Positions 32,926 to 41,204 of a stretch of 64,000 nt of DNA are shown piece after piece. Under the pieces are notes generated by a model. It had not been told where the DNA came from. It did no database searches and saw only the letters and a program-made list of their open reading frames with translations. A program made the position numbers and the translations under genes. The DNA comes from Lichenicoccus roseus (lineage in GTDB: Bacteria; Pseudomonadota; Alphaproteobacteria; Acetobacterales; Acetobacteraceae), in assembly GCF_005844085.1 (NCBI RefSeq), contig NZ_VCDI01000003.1:124001-188000 (forward strand). Reading direction: 5' to 3'. Every line of letters starts with the position of its first letter. Position 1 is the first letter of the stretch.

Positions 32926-34055
32926 CCGCCGAACAGTGCAAGGGCGTCGGCGAGGCCGAAGCGGCCGGGCAGGGCGTCGCGCGCGAACAGCCGGTTGACG
33001 TGGCCCATCTTGCGGCCCGGACGCGCCTCGTGCTTGCCGTACAGATGCCCCAGCAGGTCGTCCGCCGCCATGATGCGCGGCCACAGCGCCAGCTCGTCCG
33101 GGCCTACCAGGTTCTTCATCACCGCGTCGGAATGACGGCTCGCCGGCGGCAGCGGCAGGCCGGCGACGGCGCGTATGTGCATCTCGAACTGGCTGACCGG
33201 GCAGGCATCCATCGTCCAGTGCCCGGAATTGTGTGGCCGGGGCGCGATCTCGTTGACCAGCAGGCCGCCGCCCTCGGTGAGGAACATCTCCACCCCGAGC
33301 AGCCCGACCAGGTCGAGGTGCGTCGCGATGCGCGCCGCCAGCGCCTGCGCCTCGGCGCGCAGCTCCGGGCCGACCGGCGCCGGCGCCAGGGTGACGTCGA
33401 GGATGTGGTGGCGATGGTGATTCTGCACGGCGTCGAAGCAGCGCACGGTGCCGTCGATGCCGCGCGCCACCATGACGCTCAGCTCGGCGGCGAACCCGAC
33501 CAGTGCCTCGGCCACCAGCGGATGCGGCTGCAGCCGGTCGAACGCCGCCTCCAGCTCTCCGGCGTCGCGCACCACCGCCTGGCCACGGCCGTCATAGCCG
33601 AGGCGGGTGGTCTTCAGCACCAGCGGTAGCCCGACCGCCGCGGCCGCCGCCTGCAGGGAGGCGCGGTCTGTCACCGCGTGCCAGGGCGCCACCGGGATGC
33701 CGGCGGCCTCCAGCATGCGCTTCTCCAGGATGCGGTCCTGGCTGGTGCGCAGGATGCCGACCGATGGCCGCACCGGACGCAGCGAGGCCAGCAGATCGAG
33801 GCCGTCGGCGCTGATGTTCTCGAATTCGAAGGTCACCACGTCCGTCGCCTCGGCAAACCGGCGTAGCGCGTCGGGGTCGGCGTGCGAGCCGATCGTGCGC
33901 GAGGCGCAGACCTGTGCAGCCGGGCCGTCGGCTTCCTCGGTCAACACGTGGCAGCGATAGCCCAGCCGTGCCGCGGCCAGCGCCGACATCCGGCCGAGCT
34001 GGCCGCCGCCGACGATGCCGATGACGCTGCCGGGCGGGAGAGACGCCTCGCTCAT
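32907..34055 (-). CDS. purK: N5-carboxyaminoimidazole ribonucleotide synthase
   Basis: 382 residues from the ATG at 34055, overlapping the purE stop (ATGA). The N-terminal nucleotide-binding motif is [10 protein letters not shown]; the ATP-grasp core includes [17 protein letters not shown] and [14 protein letters not shown]. With PurE it carries out the two-step carboxylation of AIR in purine synthesis. The 3' end overlaps the efflux pump gene on the other strand. Confidence 0.94.
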   Translation of the reverse strand: MSEASLPPGSVIGIVGGGQLGRMSALAAARLGYRCHVLTEEADGPAAQVCASRTIGSHADPDALRRFAEATDVVTFEFENISADGLDLLASLRPVRPSVGILRTSQDRILEKRMLEAAGIPVAPWHAVTDRASLQAAAAAVGLPLVLKTTRLGYDGRGQAVVRDAGELEAAFDRLQPHPLVAEALVGFAAELSVMVARGIDGTVRCFDAVQNHHRHHILDVTLAPAPVGPELRAEAQALAARIATHLDLVGLLGVEMFLTEGGGLLVNEIAPRPHNSGHWTMDACPVSQFEMHIRAVAGLPLPPASRHSDAVMKNLVGPDELALWPRIMAADDLLGHLYGKHEARPGRKMGHVNRLFARDALPGRFGLADALALFGGYDPGA

Positions 34056-34720
34056 GCCCCGCTGTCGGGCTCGTCCGGTACCGAGGCGGTCTGCAGCGAG
34101 CGCCACGCCTCGAGCCTGGCCGCGACCGCATCGTCCTCGACGGCGAGGATCGAGGCCGCCAGCAGCGCCGCGTTGATTGCGCCCGGCTTGCCGATCGCGA
34201 GCGTCCCGACCGGGACGCCGGCCGGCATCTGCACGATGGAAAGCAGGCTGTCGATGCCACGCAGCGCCTGGCTCTCGATCGGCACGCCCAGCACCGGCAG
34301 GGTGGTCCAGGCGGCGCACATGCCGGGCAGGTGCGCAGCGCCACCGGCCGCGGCGATGATCACGCTGAGGCCGCGCAGTCGGGCGGTGCCGGCATACTCG
34401 ACCAGGCGATCCGGCGTGCGGTGCGCCGAGACGATGCGGGTCTCGTAGCCGATCTCCAGCGTGGCAAGCATCTCGGCGGCATGCGACAGCGTCTGCCAGT
34501 CGGACTGGCTGCCCATGATCAGACCGATGCGGATCCGCCCGCGCTGGCCGGTCTCGGCGGGATCGTCCGGCCCGGGCACGACGCCGCCATCCGCGATCAA
34601 GTCGCCGAGGGCAGAGTCCTGCGGCGCGAACTCATCCGGCGCCGGGGCGCCGAGCGGGTAGTCCACGGTGGCACGAGGGTCGTCGATGGATGCGCGGATC
34701 ATCGGGTGGCCTTCCGTCAT
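34052..34720 (-). CDS. purE: N5-carboxyaminoimidazole ribonucleotide mutase
   Basis: 222 residues if it starts at the ATG at 34720, which overlaps the stop of the preceding small gene (ATGA). A second in-frame ATG at 34702 has GGAAGG 7 bases upstream and may be the real start. The PurE core begins about 60 residues in ([14 protein letters not shown]) and contains SAHRTPDRL and [12 protein letters not shown]. Usual length is about 160-170, so the N-terminal extension of about 60 residues is unusual whichever start is used. Confidence 0.92.
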   Translation of the reverse strand: MTEGHPMIRASIDDPRATVDYPLGAPAPDEFAPQDSALGDLIADGGVVPGPDDPAETGQRGRIRIGLIMGSQSDWQTLSHAAEMLATLEIGYETRIVSAHRTPDRLVEYAGTARLRGLSVIIAAAGGAAHLPGMCAAWTTLPVLGVPIESQALRGIDSLLSIVQMPAGVPVGTLAIGKPGAINAALLAASILAVEDDAVAARLEAWRSLQTASVPDEPDSGA

Positions 34721-34917
34721 GCGATGCTGTCCGGGATCAGGCGGCTTTCCAGCCATGCGATCTCGTCCTTGAGCATCAGCTTGCGCTTCTTGAGACGCTG
34801 CAGCTGCAGCTGGTCTATCGGCTGTGCGGCGAGGCGGCCGATCACCGTGTCGAGGTCGCGGTGCTCGCTACGCAGCTCGTGCAGCTGCCGCAGCAGGGTG
34901 TCGTGATCTGTCAGCAT
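34717..34917 (-). CDS. YdcH-type (DUF465) small coiled-coil protein
   Basis: 66 residues from the ATG at 34917; an ATG six codons upstream is possible. Almost the whole chain is one heptad-patterned helical hairpin with [17 protein letters not shown], the DUF465 hallmark. Role unknown. Its stop overlaps purE. Confidence 0.82.
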   Translation of the reverse strand: MLTDHDTLLRQLHELRSEHRDLDTVIGRLAAQPIDQLQLQRLKKRKLMLKDEIAWLESRLIPDSIA

Positions 34918-35081
34918 GGGTTGCTGCCATAGCATGCGCGGCCTTCGCCCTCCATGCGCGGCGTGCCGGATCCGCGGTACGCGCCTTGTGTCGGTTTTGC
35001 GTGGCGAAGCCGCCCGATCGGAGCCTAGGGTTCGATCGGACGGCAGGTGTCGCCGTTCTGCAACAATCTTTCGGAGGCAGC

Positions 35082-35249
35082 ATGAGCGTGCAAGCGAGGA
35101 TCGACAGCCTGAAGACCAGGCATGCCAACCTGGACACGCGCATCTCGGAGGAGGATCACCGGCCGCAGCCGGACCAGGCTGCCCTCAACCGCCTCAAGCT
35201 GGAGAAGCTGCGGGTCAAGGAGGAGGTCGAGCGGCTCAGCCGGAGCTGA
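35082..35249 (+). CDS. Second YdcH-type (DUF465) small protein
   Basis: 55 residues; the ATG at 35082 has GGAGG 6 bases upstream. RLKLEKLRVKEEVERL is the DUF465 signature, and the chain is predicted all helical. It diverges from the paralogue ending at 34717, so one short intergenic region (34918-35081) serves both. Function unknown. Confidence 0.82.
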   Translation: MSVQARIDSLKTRHANLDTRISEEDHRPQPDQAALNRLKLEKLRVKEEVERLSRS

Positions 35250-35273
35250 GCGCCAGGTATCGTGGGGCGGCCG

Positions 35274-35855
35274 TCAGGCCGCCTCCTCGTCCTCGGTCAT
35301 CGGCAGCGGCTGCGGCACGTTGTGGCCTTCGCGGACCAGGCGCTCGTTGGCCAGGTTGACCATCATGTTGAGATCGGTCTGGCTGCAGAGCCCGAGGATC
35401 ACCGGGTCGCGCGGCTTGATGTTGGCGCTGTTCCAGTGCTGCTTGTCGCGCACCTTGGCGATGGTGTCCTTGGTGGTGCCGAGCAGCTTGATGATCTGCA
35501 TCTCGGAGAGCTGAGGGAAGTTGCGCAGCAGGAACACGATCGCGTCCGGCCGGTCGTTTCGCTTGGCAACCGGCGTGTAGCGGGCGCCGCGCGAGCGACG
35601 GGTCACCGGATTGGTCACGGTCAGGATGCTCAACCGCAAGGACGGGTCGCCCTCGCAACGGGTGATGTCGGCCTGCGTCACCTGGTGGTTGGCCACCGGG
35701 TCGTAGCCGACGATCCCGGCCGCGACCTCGCCATCGGCGATGGCCTGCACCTCGAGCGGGTGCATGCCGCAGAACTCGGCGATCTGCGTGAAGGTGAGGG
35801 CGGTCTTCTCGATCAGCCAGACGGCTGTCGCTTTCGGCATCAGGGGCAGGGTCAT
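35274..35855 (-). CDS. trcR: TrcR-type cell-cycle transcriptional regulator (DUF1013)
   Basis: 193 residues. The family's N-terminal region (MPKATAVWLIEKTALTFTQIAEFCGMH) contains a helix-turn-helix-like segment. A conserved centre (LLRNFPQLSEMQIIKLLGTT, then KDTIAKVRDKQHW) looks like a second one. This family is confined to alphaproteobacteria, which supports the taxonomic guess. Known members influence cell-cycle transcription in Caulobacter relatives. Confidence 0.85.
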   Translation of the reverse strand: MTLPLMPKATAVWLIEKTALTFTQIAEFCGMHPLEVQAIADGEVAAGIVGYDPVANHQVTQADITRCEGDPSLRLSILTVTNPVTRRSRGARYTPVAKRNDRPDAIVFLLRNFPQLSEMQIIKLLGTTKDTIAKVRDKQHWNSANIKPRDPVILGLCSQTDLNMMVNLANERLVREGHNVPQPLPMTEDEEAA

Positions 35856-36021
35856 GGCGCTGGTCCTATCGGATCATCAGGGCGCCGCGTTACGCGGCAG
35901 CGTCTCTGACCGTGGTCCAGGATGCCTGCCGAAGCGCGGCGAGTGCCTCGATATGGGGCCGGCGCGCCCGGGTGGTCAAGGGATCTTGGCCACGCCGGAG
36001 GGTGAAATGGGGTGGTCTGGA

Positions 36022-36058
36022 CAGATGAAAGGGGGCCGGTCGCCCGGCCCCCCATCTG
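36022..36058 (-). terminator. Strong hairpin terminator of hsp20
   Basis: GGGGGCCGG (36031-36039) pairs with CCGGCCCCC (36044-36052), and an outer CAGATG/CATCTG pair extends the stem. In the hsp20 direction it is followed by TTTC. It begins 26 bases after the hsp20 stop at 36084. The rest of 35856-36083 holds no gene that I can support. Confidence 0.75.
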
Positions 36059-36083
36059 CCTTGGATCAGGCTCGCCGCGAAGC

Positions 36084-36593
36084 TCAGGCGGCCTGTACGT
36101 CGCCCTCGCGGGACCGGTCGTTGGCCGGCAGCTCGCCAGCGACGGACTGGCCCTCGAGCTGCGGACCGGCATGCCCGACGTTGCCGCCGATGGCGATGCG
36201 GCGCGGCTTCAGCGCCTCCGGAACCACACGCTTCAGCCCGACATGCAGCATGCCGTGGCGGAGATCCGCCGCCTCGACGACGATGTGGTCGGCGAGCGCA
36301 AAGCGACGCTCGAACGCCCGGGCAGCGATGCCACGATGCAGCACCTCGCGCTTCGGCTCGTCCTTGATGCGGCCGGAGACGAGCAGGGTATTGTCCTGCG
36401 CGGTGATCTCGATGTCTTCGGGGCCGAAGCCCGCCACCGCCATCGTCAGCACGTAGCTGTCGTCGCCGGTCTTCTCGATGTTGTAGGGAGGATAGGACGG
36501 CTGGGCCGCCGCCTGGGATGCCGTGTCCACGAGCCGGGCGAGACGATCGAACCCGATGGTGCTGCGGAACAGCGGCGAGAAGTCGTACGTCAT
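36084..36593 (-). CDS. Small heat shock protein, Hsp20/alpha-crystallin family
   Basis: 169 residues from the ATG at 36593, preceded by AGGAGG at 6 bases. The N-terminus MTYDFSPLFRSTIGFDRLARLVD is that of the IbpA-type class A group. The alpha-crystallin domain covers about 38-130 (YNIEKTGDDSYVLTMAVAGF...LVSGR..., RGIAARAFERRFALADHI). The C-terminal tail carries the RRIAI (IxI-like) motif. It holds unfolding proteins in a refoldable state. Its leader looks like an RNA thermometer, and a strong terminator follows. Confidence 0.93.
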   Translation of the reverse strand: MTYDFSPLFRSTIGFDRLARLVDTASQAAAQPSYPPYNIEKTGDDSYVLTMAVAGFGPEDIEITAQDNTLLVSGRIKDEPKREVLHRGIAARAFERRFALADHIVVEAADLRHGMLHVGLKRVVPEALKPRRIAIGGNVGHAGPQLEGQSVAGELPANDRSREGDVQAA

Positions 36594-36650
36594 TGAAAAC
36601 CTCCTGAGGAGCATTTTTCGGTTCAGGGCCGCCTGGAAGGCCGGCCCCTG
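36594..36650 (-). promoter_or_regulatory. Candidate ROSE-like RNA thermometer in the hsp20 leader
   Basis: In the hsp20 mRNA the ribosome binding site AGGAGG (36605-36600) lies in a short hairpin: CTCC (36611-36608) pairs with GGAG (36604-36601) around a three-base loop. The preceding bases give TGCTCCT, close to the conserved TYGCT-CCT strand that masks the ribosome binding site in ROSE elements. A second hairpin upstream has GGGCCG/CGGCCC arms (36647-36642 and 36631-36626). Heating would melt the weak stem and free the ribosome binding site. The pattern is seen; function is inferred. Confidence 0.6.
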
Positions 36651-36712
36651 GGAAAGTGTCGTCTGTTCGCCGAAGCCCCAGAAGGGCGCCCCGGCACAGC
36701 CTGAAATAGAAA

Positions 36713-36741
36713 CCGCCGCTCCCTGCATCAAGGAGCGGCGG
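36713..36741 (-). terminator. Rho-independent terminator of rpmE
   Basis: A 10-bp stem, CCGCCGCTCC (36713-36722) with GGAGCGGCGG (36732-36741), with T-rich sequence after it in the leftward direction (TTTCTATTTC). It lies between rpmE and hsp20 and separates the two units. Confidence 0.75.
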
Positions 36742-36786
36742 CAAAAAATCCGCTGGCCTGCGAGCCCGCAGGGCCCAGCCCGTGGC

Positions 36787-37014
36787 CTACGACTTGCGCA
36801 TGCCGATGCCGGCGAACTTCTTGTTGAACTTGGCGACCTGGCCGCCGGTGTCGAGCATGCGCTGGACGCCGGTCCAGGCCGGATGCGACTTCGGATCGAC
36901 GTCGAGGCGCAGGGTGTCGCCGGCCTTGCCGTAGCAGGACTGCGTGGTGAACTGCGTCCCGTCGGTCATGACGATGTTGATCTCGTGGTACTCGGGATGG
37001 ATGCCGGACTTCAT
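36787..37014 (-). CDS. rpmE: 50S ribosomal protein bL31
   Basis: 75 residues, the normal size. [19 protein letters not shown] is the conserved N-terminus, and HPAWTG...[11 protein letters not shown] the C-terminal signature. Only one Cys is seen (SCYGKAG), so this is the zinc-free C-minus form rather than the CXXC form. It stands alone with its own terminator. Confidence 0.95.
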   Translation of the reverse strand: MKSGIHPEYHEINIVMTDGTQFTTQSCYGKAGDTLRLDVDPKSHPAWTGVQRMLDTGGQVAKFNKKFAGIGMRKS

Positions 37015-37131
37015 GATCTGCCGCTTTCTGTGGGGCGCCGCCGATGCCGACCGGGACGCGATCGGGGCGCTATAGACGGTTGCGGCCGGAACCTCAACCT
37101 GGGCGGGTGTCGGGCCGGGCAGGCCGACGGG

Positions 37132-37743
37132 TCAACGCGAGGTCCTGAGGGCGTTCTCGGTGAAGCGCCGCACGGTCTCGTCCGCGAGGCGGCGTTGCGC
37201 CGGGCTGAAGCTGTCGTAGAGACTGGCGAACGGCGCCAGCAGCGCCTGCGCATTGGCGGCGTGCGTCTGCTGCACCATCGCATAGGACTGCAGGTCGTCG
37301 CGCGCGCTCATGCTGCCGCGCTGCTCCCGGCGGGCATACTCCGCATCGATCTGCACGGCACCCTGGCGCATGGTCCCGGTCAGCCGGTTCCAGAGCGGCT
37401 CCTGCGCCGGTGTGATGTGCCAGCTCCGGTGCAGGGTGGTGATGTGCGCCTCGAGCGCCTCGGCCTGCTGCCGGCCGAGACGGGTACGCAGGCCGGACGA
37501 ACTCATCATCGGCGCCGCGGCATCGGACGTGGCATGCGCGGGATCGGGGGCCGGGCTGGGCGCCGGGCTGGAATCGGGACCAGGCACGGGATCGGGCGCC
37601 AGTGCCGGCGCCTCGCTCTGCGCCAGCGCCGATCGCGCCGCCATGGCAGGCCCCGGCATGGCGGGCATCGCCAGCAGGGCGCACCCGAGCATGAGCGCGC
37701 CCCGGCGGGCTGCGGGCCGGGAACGCAGGAAACAACGCATCAT
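37132..37743 (-). CDS. Spy/CpxP-like (LTXXQ) periplasmic protein
   Basis: 203 residues. A signal peptide (about 1-35, ending AMA) is followed by a Pro/Ala/Asp-rich linker (about 45-75, PAPSPAPDP-like). An all-helical domain then has ITPAQEPLWNRL and FSPAQRRLADE, two copies of the LTxxQ-like motif of Spy/CpxP envelope-stress chaperones. It probably binds unfolded periplasmic proteins or metals. Function is by family resemblance only. Confidence 0.7.
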   Translation of the reverse strand: MMRCFLRSRPAARRGALMLGCALLAMPAMPGPAMAARSALAQSEAPALAPDPVPGPDSSPAPSPAPDPAHATSDAAAPMMSSSGLRTRLGRQQAEALEAHITTLHRSWHITPAQEPLWNRLTGTMRQGAVQIDAEYARREQRGSMSARDDLQSYAMVQQTHAANAQALLAPFASLYDSFSPAQRRLADETVRRFTENALRTSR

Positions 37744-37857
37744 CTGGCCTCGATACCTTTAGAACCCGGTGCGACTATGCCGTATGCGCGTCGCTTCGCG
37801 GCACCTGATACTAGCCCTACTACTGGCGCTCGAAGGCAACGCCGTGAAGGAGGCACC

Positions 37858-38727
37858 CTGAAAATCCTCTCCATGCAATCCTGGGTCGCCTTCGGGCATG
37901 TGGGCAATGCGGCGGCGATATTCCCGCTGCAACGGCTCGGCGCCGAGGTGCTGGCGATCCATACGGTGCAGTTCTCCAACCATACCGGCTACGGCGACTG
38001 GACCGGGCAGGTGTTCACCGGCGATCATCTGCACGATCTTGCACGGGGTCTGGCGGCGCGCGGCGCGCTGTCGCTGGACGCGGCGCTGTCGGGCTATCTA
38101 GGCGATGCCGGGGTGGGCCGGGCCATCCTCGACATCGTGGCCCAGGCCCGCGCCGCCAGTCCGGCGATGCTCTACTGCTGCGACCCGGTGATGGGCGATA
38201 CCGGACGCGGCCTGTTCGTGCATCCGGATATTCCGCCGCTGCTGCTGGACCACGCGGCGCCAGCCGCCGACATCATGACGCCGAACCAGTTCGAACTCGA
38301 ACAGATGACCGGGATTTCGTGCCACAGCCGCGCCGAACTTCTGCGCGCCATAAGCAGCCTGCAGGACCGCATGCGCCGTGACGGCCCGCGCCTGGTGCTG
38401 GTGACCAGCGTGCGCACCGGCGAGACCGCGGACGACACGGTCGAACTTGTCGCCGCCTCTCCGGAGGCATCGTTCCTGCTGAAGACGCCGAGGCTGCCGC
38501 TGAACGCGAACGGCGCCGGCGACCTGATCGCGGCCCTCTTCCTGTTCCATGTGGCGAGCGGCGACCGAAGCGGCGCAGCCCTCAGGCATGCGCTGGAATG
38601 CGCCGGCAGCGCGACCTGGGCGGTGCTGGCGCGCACCGCGTCCGCCGGATCGGCCGAGCTCTGCCTGGTGGCGGCACAGGACGAGATCGTCAGTCCCACC
38701 TCCCGGTATGACGCTAGAAGTCTCTGA
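37858..38727 (+). CDS. pdxY: Pyridoxal kinase (pyridoxamine kinase)
   Basis: 289 residues if it starts at a CTG at 37858, which has an ideal AAGGAGG 4 bases upstream and gives (M)KILSMQSWVAFGHVGN, aligning with the family's MKNILSIQS opening. The first in-frame ATG (37873) is too far from the ribosome binding site and would cut the first beta strand. An ATG about 26 codons upstream lacks a ribosome binding site. FSNHTGYGDWTG and the catalytic Asp222 in NANGAGDLIAALF confirm PdxY rather than another ribokinase. It phosphorylates pyridoxal in vitamin B6 salvage. Confidence 0.9.
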   Translation: MKILSMQSWVAFGHVGNAAAIFPLQRLGAEVLAIHTVQFSNHTGYGDWTGQVFTGDHLHDLARGLAARGALSLDAALSGYLGDAGVGRAILDIVAQARAASPAMLYCCDPVMGDTGRGLFVHPDIPPLLLDHAAPAADIMTPNQFELEQMTGISCHSRAELLRAISSLQDRMRRDGPRLVLVTSVRTGETADDTVELVAASPEASFLLKTPRLPLNANGAGDLIAALFLFHVASGDRSGAALRHALECAGSATWAVLARTASAGSAELCLVAAQDEIVSPTSRYDARSL

Positions 38728-38852
38728 TCCCGGGAGCTCGCGTGGGTTTCACCGGCGCAGGGTTGCAGGTTTAGGGCGTTTGCCTTCCTGTTATCGTCGC
38801 GGAGCGGGTCCGGCGTAACGCGATTGCCCGTCCAGGCGGCAGGAGAACAGGC

Positions 38853-39344
38853 ATGGCCTTGAGCGACCACCATGTGCGCGTGCGGGCACCCGGCTGGGTG
38901 AGCGAGTTCCGCGGCTTCATCATGAAGGGCAACGTCGTCGACCTTGCCGTCGGCATCATCATCGGCGCCGCTTTCACCGGCATCGTGCAGAGCCTGGTGA
39001 AGGACATCTTCACGCCGATCATCGGCCTGATCGTCGGCGGCATCGATTTCACCAACATCTTCTTCACCCTGAAGGGCCCGCATCTGGCCACCCTGGACGC
39101 CGCCCAGAAGGCCGGCGCGGTGACGCTCAATGTCGGCCTGTTCCTGAACGCGGTGTTCCAGTTCCTGATCGTCGGCCTGGTGATCTTCTGGGTGGTCAAG
39201 CTGCTGACCCGCCTGCATGTGCGCGAGGACGCCAAGCCGGTTGCGGCCGGCCCGACCCCGTCGGAGACCCTGCTGGCGGAGATCCGCGACCTTCTGGCCA
39301 GCCGGCCGGCCGAGGTCGCGCGTATCGGGCAGCCGCTGCCCTGA
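38853..39344 (+). CDS. mscL: Large-conductance mechanosensitive channel
   Basis: 163 residues. FRGFIMKGNVVDLAVGIIIGAAFTGIV is the conserved first helix (split here by the gating Gly-rich face), and LNVGLFLNAVFQFLIVGLVIFWVVKLL is the second. MscL opens under membrane tension to release solutes in osmotic downshock. The C-terminal helix (ETLLAEIRDLLAS) is present. A lipoprotein gene follows 14 bases later. Confidence 0.95.
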   Translation: MALSDHHVRVRAPGWVSEFRGFIMKGNVVDLAVGIIIGAAFTGIVQSLVKDIFTPIIGLIVGGIDFTNIFFTLKGPHLATLDAAQKAGAVTLNVGLFLNAVFQFLIVGLVIFWVVKLLTRLHVREDAKPVAAGPTPSETLLAEIRDLLASRPAEVARIGQPLP

Positions 39345-39358
39345 TCCGGAGCATCACC

Positions 39359-39709
39359 TTGCGGCGGATCCTCGCGGCGGCGGCGCTTGCGGCGACAGTG
39401 GTGGGCTGCCAGGCGACCGGCGCCATCACCCCGCCCAGCACCCTCGGCGACGCCACACGCGAGGTGGTCATCACCTACCTGATCGCGCACGGCATGGCCG
39501 AGAGCTACCTGATGTCGGGTCGCGCCAACCCGTCCTCGCTGCTCGAACTGGTGCGCTACGACCATGCCGCGCTGGTCGCCCTGCGCGGCAACCAGGGCGG
39601 CCCGAGCTGGACCAGCCTGTCCCAGGCCAGCAGCGCGGTGCGCGCACTGATGGACTACACCACGCGCATGGATGCCGACGGCGGGCCCGCGGGCGCGCAC
39701 CACAGCTGA
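39359..39709 (+). CDS. Small predicted lipoprotein, unknown function
   Basis: 116 residues from a TTG at 39359, with GGAG about 8 bases upstream. Residues 1-17 form a lipoprotein signal with lipobox VVGC (Cys17). The mature part is a single helical domain without recognisable family features (YLIAHGMAESYLMSG..., SLLELVRYDHAALVALRG). It is probably co-transcribed with mscL. Confidence 0.65.
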   Translation: MRRILAAAALAATVVGCQATGAITPPSTLGDATREVVITYLIAHGMAESYLMSGRANPSSLLELVRYDHAALVALRGNQGGPSWTSLSQASSAVRALMDYTTRMDADGGPAGAHHS

Positions 39710-39784
39710 TCCGGGGCAGCCCGGCAGCACCCGGCGCTCCGATGGCTACGAGGTCCGGCCAAAGCGGATCGCATCCGCCAGGCT

Positions 39785-40228
39785 TCAGCCGGCGCGCAGC
39801 CTTTCGTACAGCTCCAGCGCGCTGCGCTCCACCCAGCACTCCGCCAGCCGGTTGCCCGCCACGCGCCAGATCGCGATGCCGGAAAATTCCACCGCCTGGT
39901 TGCTGGCTGGCAGGCCGAACATGCCGTTGTTGGTGCCGCGCGTCACCCAGCGCGAGACGACGCGGTCGCCGCTGGCGTTGGTCATGATCTCGAGGTGCTC
40001 GTTGGTGGCGTCCTGCACCGTCTCCTGCATCCGGCCGACCCACGCCTTGAACGCCGCACGCCCCTCGACGACCTGGCCGGCAGTCGTGATGCGATAATCC
40101 TCGGTCATCAGCTCGTCGATCGCATCGAGCTCGTGCGGCGGCGTCCAGACACGGCGGAAGAATTCCCGGGCCAGCCATTCCGCCACACCCGCCGGTCCGT
40201 TGCCTGCCGGCGCCTCCATTCCGGTCAT
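39785..40228 (-). CDS. SnoaL-like/ester cyclase (NTF2-fold) protein
   Basis: 147 residues. WTPPHELDAIDELMTEDYRI, GRAAFKAWVGRMQETVQD and the closing strands (FSGIAIWRVAGNRLAECWVERS) fit the SnoaL polyketide-cyclase-like branch of the NTF2 fold. Most such proteins in bacteria have unknown substrates. It lies 6 bases after secF on the same strand, so it may share that transcript, though the products are unrelated. Confidence 0.75.
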   Translation of the reverse strand: MTGMEAPAGNGPAGVAEWLAREFFRRVWTPPHELDAIDELMTEDYRITTAGQVVEGRAAFKAWVGRMQETVQDATNEHLEIMTNASGDRVVSRWVTRGTNNGMFGLPASNQAVEFSGIAIWRVAGNRLAECWVERSALELYERLRAG

Positions 40229-40234
40229 CGTCCG

Positions 40235-41197
40235 CTACCGCTTCTGGACCGCATGCAGGTCGCGACGCAGCCGCTTCTCGCCGAGCAGCAGCAGGATGGG
40301 GGCGGCGATGAAGATCGAGGACGAGGTGCCGACGACGATGCCGAACAGCATCACCCAGGCAAACCCCGACAGCGTCGCGCCGCCGAACAGCGCCAGCGGC
40401 AGGGCAGCCAGGAACACCGTGGACGAGGTGCCCAGCGTGCGGTTCAGGGTCTCGTTGATGGACAGGTCGATCAGCTCGCGCAGCGGCATGCTGCGGTACT
40501 TGCGCAGGTTCTCGCGCACCCGGTCGTAGACCACCACCTTGTCGTTGGTGGAGTAGCCCAGGATGGTCAGGATGGCGGCCACCATCACCAGGTCGAACTG
40601 GAACCGGCTGAGCGCCAGGAAGCCGACAGTTTTGGTTAGGTCGAGAACCAGCGTGATCACCGCGCTGATGGCGAACTCCCATTCGAAGCGGATCCAGATA
40701 TAGGCCAGGATCATCAGCAGGCTGAGCCCGAGCGCCAGCAGGCCGTTGCGGAACAGTTCCGACGACACCGAGGCGCCGACCGCGTCCGCACGCAGCATCT
40801 GCGCCCCGGGCTGGGCGGCGACGATGCCGGCGCGGGTGCGGTCGACCAGCGACTGGGTGGCGGCCTCGCTGGCGGCGTCCTTGCCGGACGGGGCGTCGAG
40901 CCGGATCAGCACGTCGTTGTCGGCGCCGAAGCGTTGCAGCCCGGCCGCCGGCACATGACGCTGCTGCAGCGCCGCCCGGATGGCGTCGAAGTTGGCCGGC
41001 CCCTGGGTGCGCGCCTCGACCACGATGCCGCCCTTGAAGTCGATGCCGAGCGACAGTCCCGGCCAGAAGAACAGCCCGACCGAGGCCAGCGACAGGAAGG
41101 CCGAGGTGGCCAGCCCGATGAAGCGGCCGCGCATGAAGTTGATGCGCGTGCCATCCGGCACGAAGCGCAGCAGCGGGCGGCCGAGGAGTGCGTTCAT
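40235..41197 (-). CDS. secF: Protein translocase subunit SecF
   Basis: 320 residues. The SecF signature GLSLGIDFKGGIVVEA is near the start, followed by six membrane helices and the conserved VMLFGIVVGTSSSIFIAAPIL near the end. With SecD it uses the proton gradient to pull exported proteins through SecYEG. It starts 7 bases after secD ends. Confidence 0.95.
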   Translation of the reverse strand: MNALLGRPLLRFVPDGTRINFMRGRFIGLATSAFLSLASVGLFFWPGLSLGIDFKGGIVVEARTQGPANFDAIRAALQQRHVPAAGLQRFGADNDVLIRLDAPSGKDAASEAATQSLVDRTRAGIVAAQPGAQMLRADAVGASVSSELFRNGLLALGLSLLMILAYIWIRFEWEFAISAVITLVLDLTKTVGFLALSRFQFDLVMVAAILTILGYSTNDKVVVYDRVRENLRKYRSMPLRELIDLSINETLNRTLGTSSTVFLAALPLALFGGATLSGFAWVMLFGIVVGTSSSIFIAAPILLLLGEKRLRRDLHAVQKR

Positions 41198-41204
41198 GTC
41201 GGGG

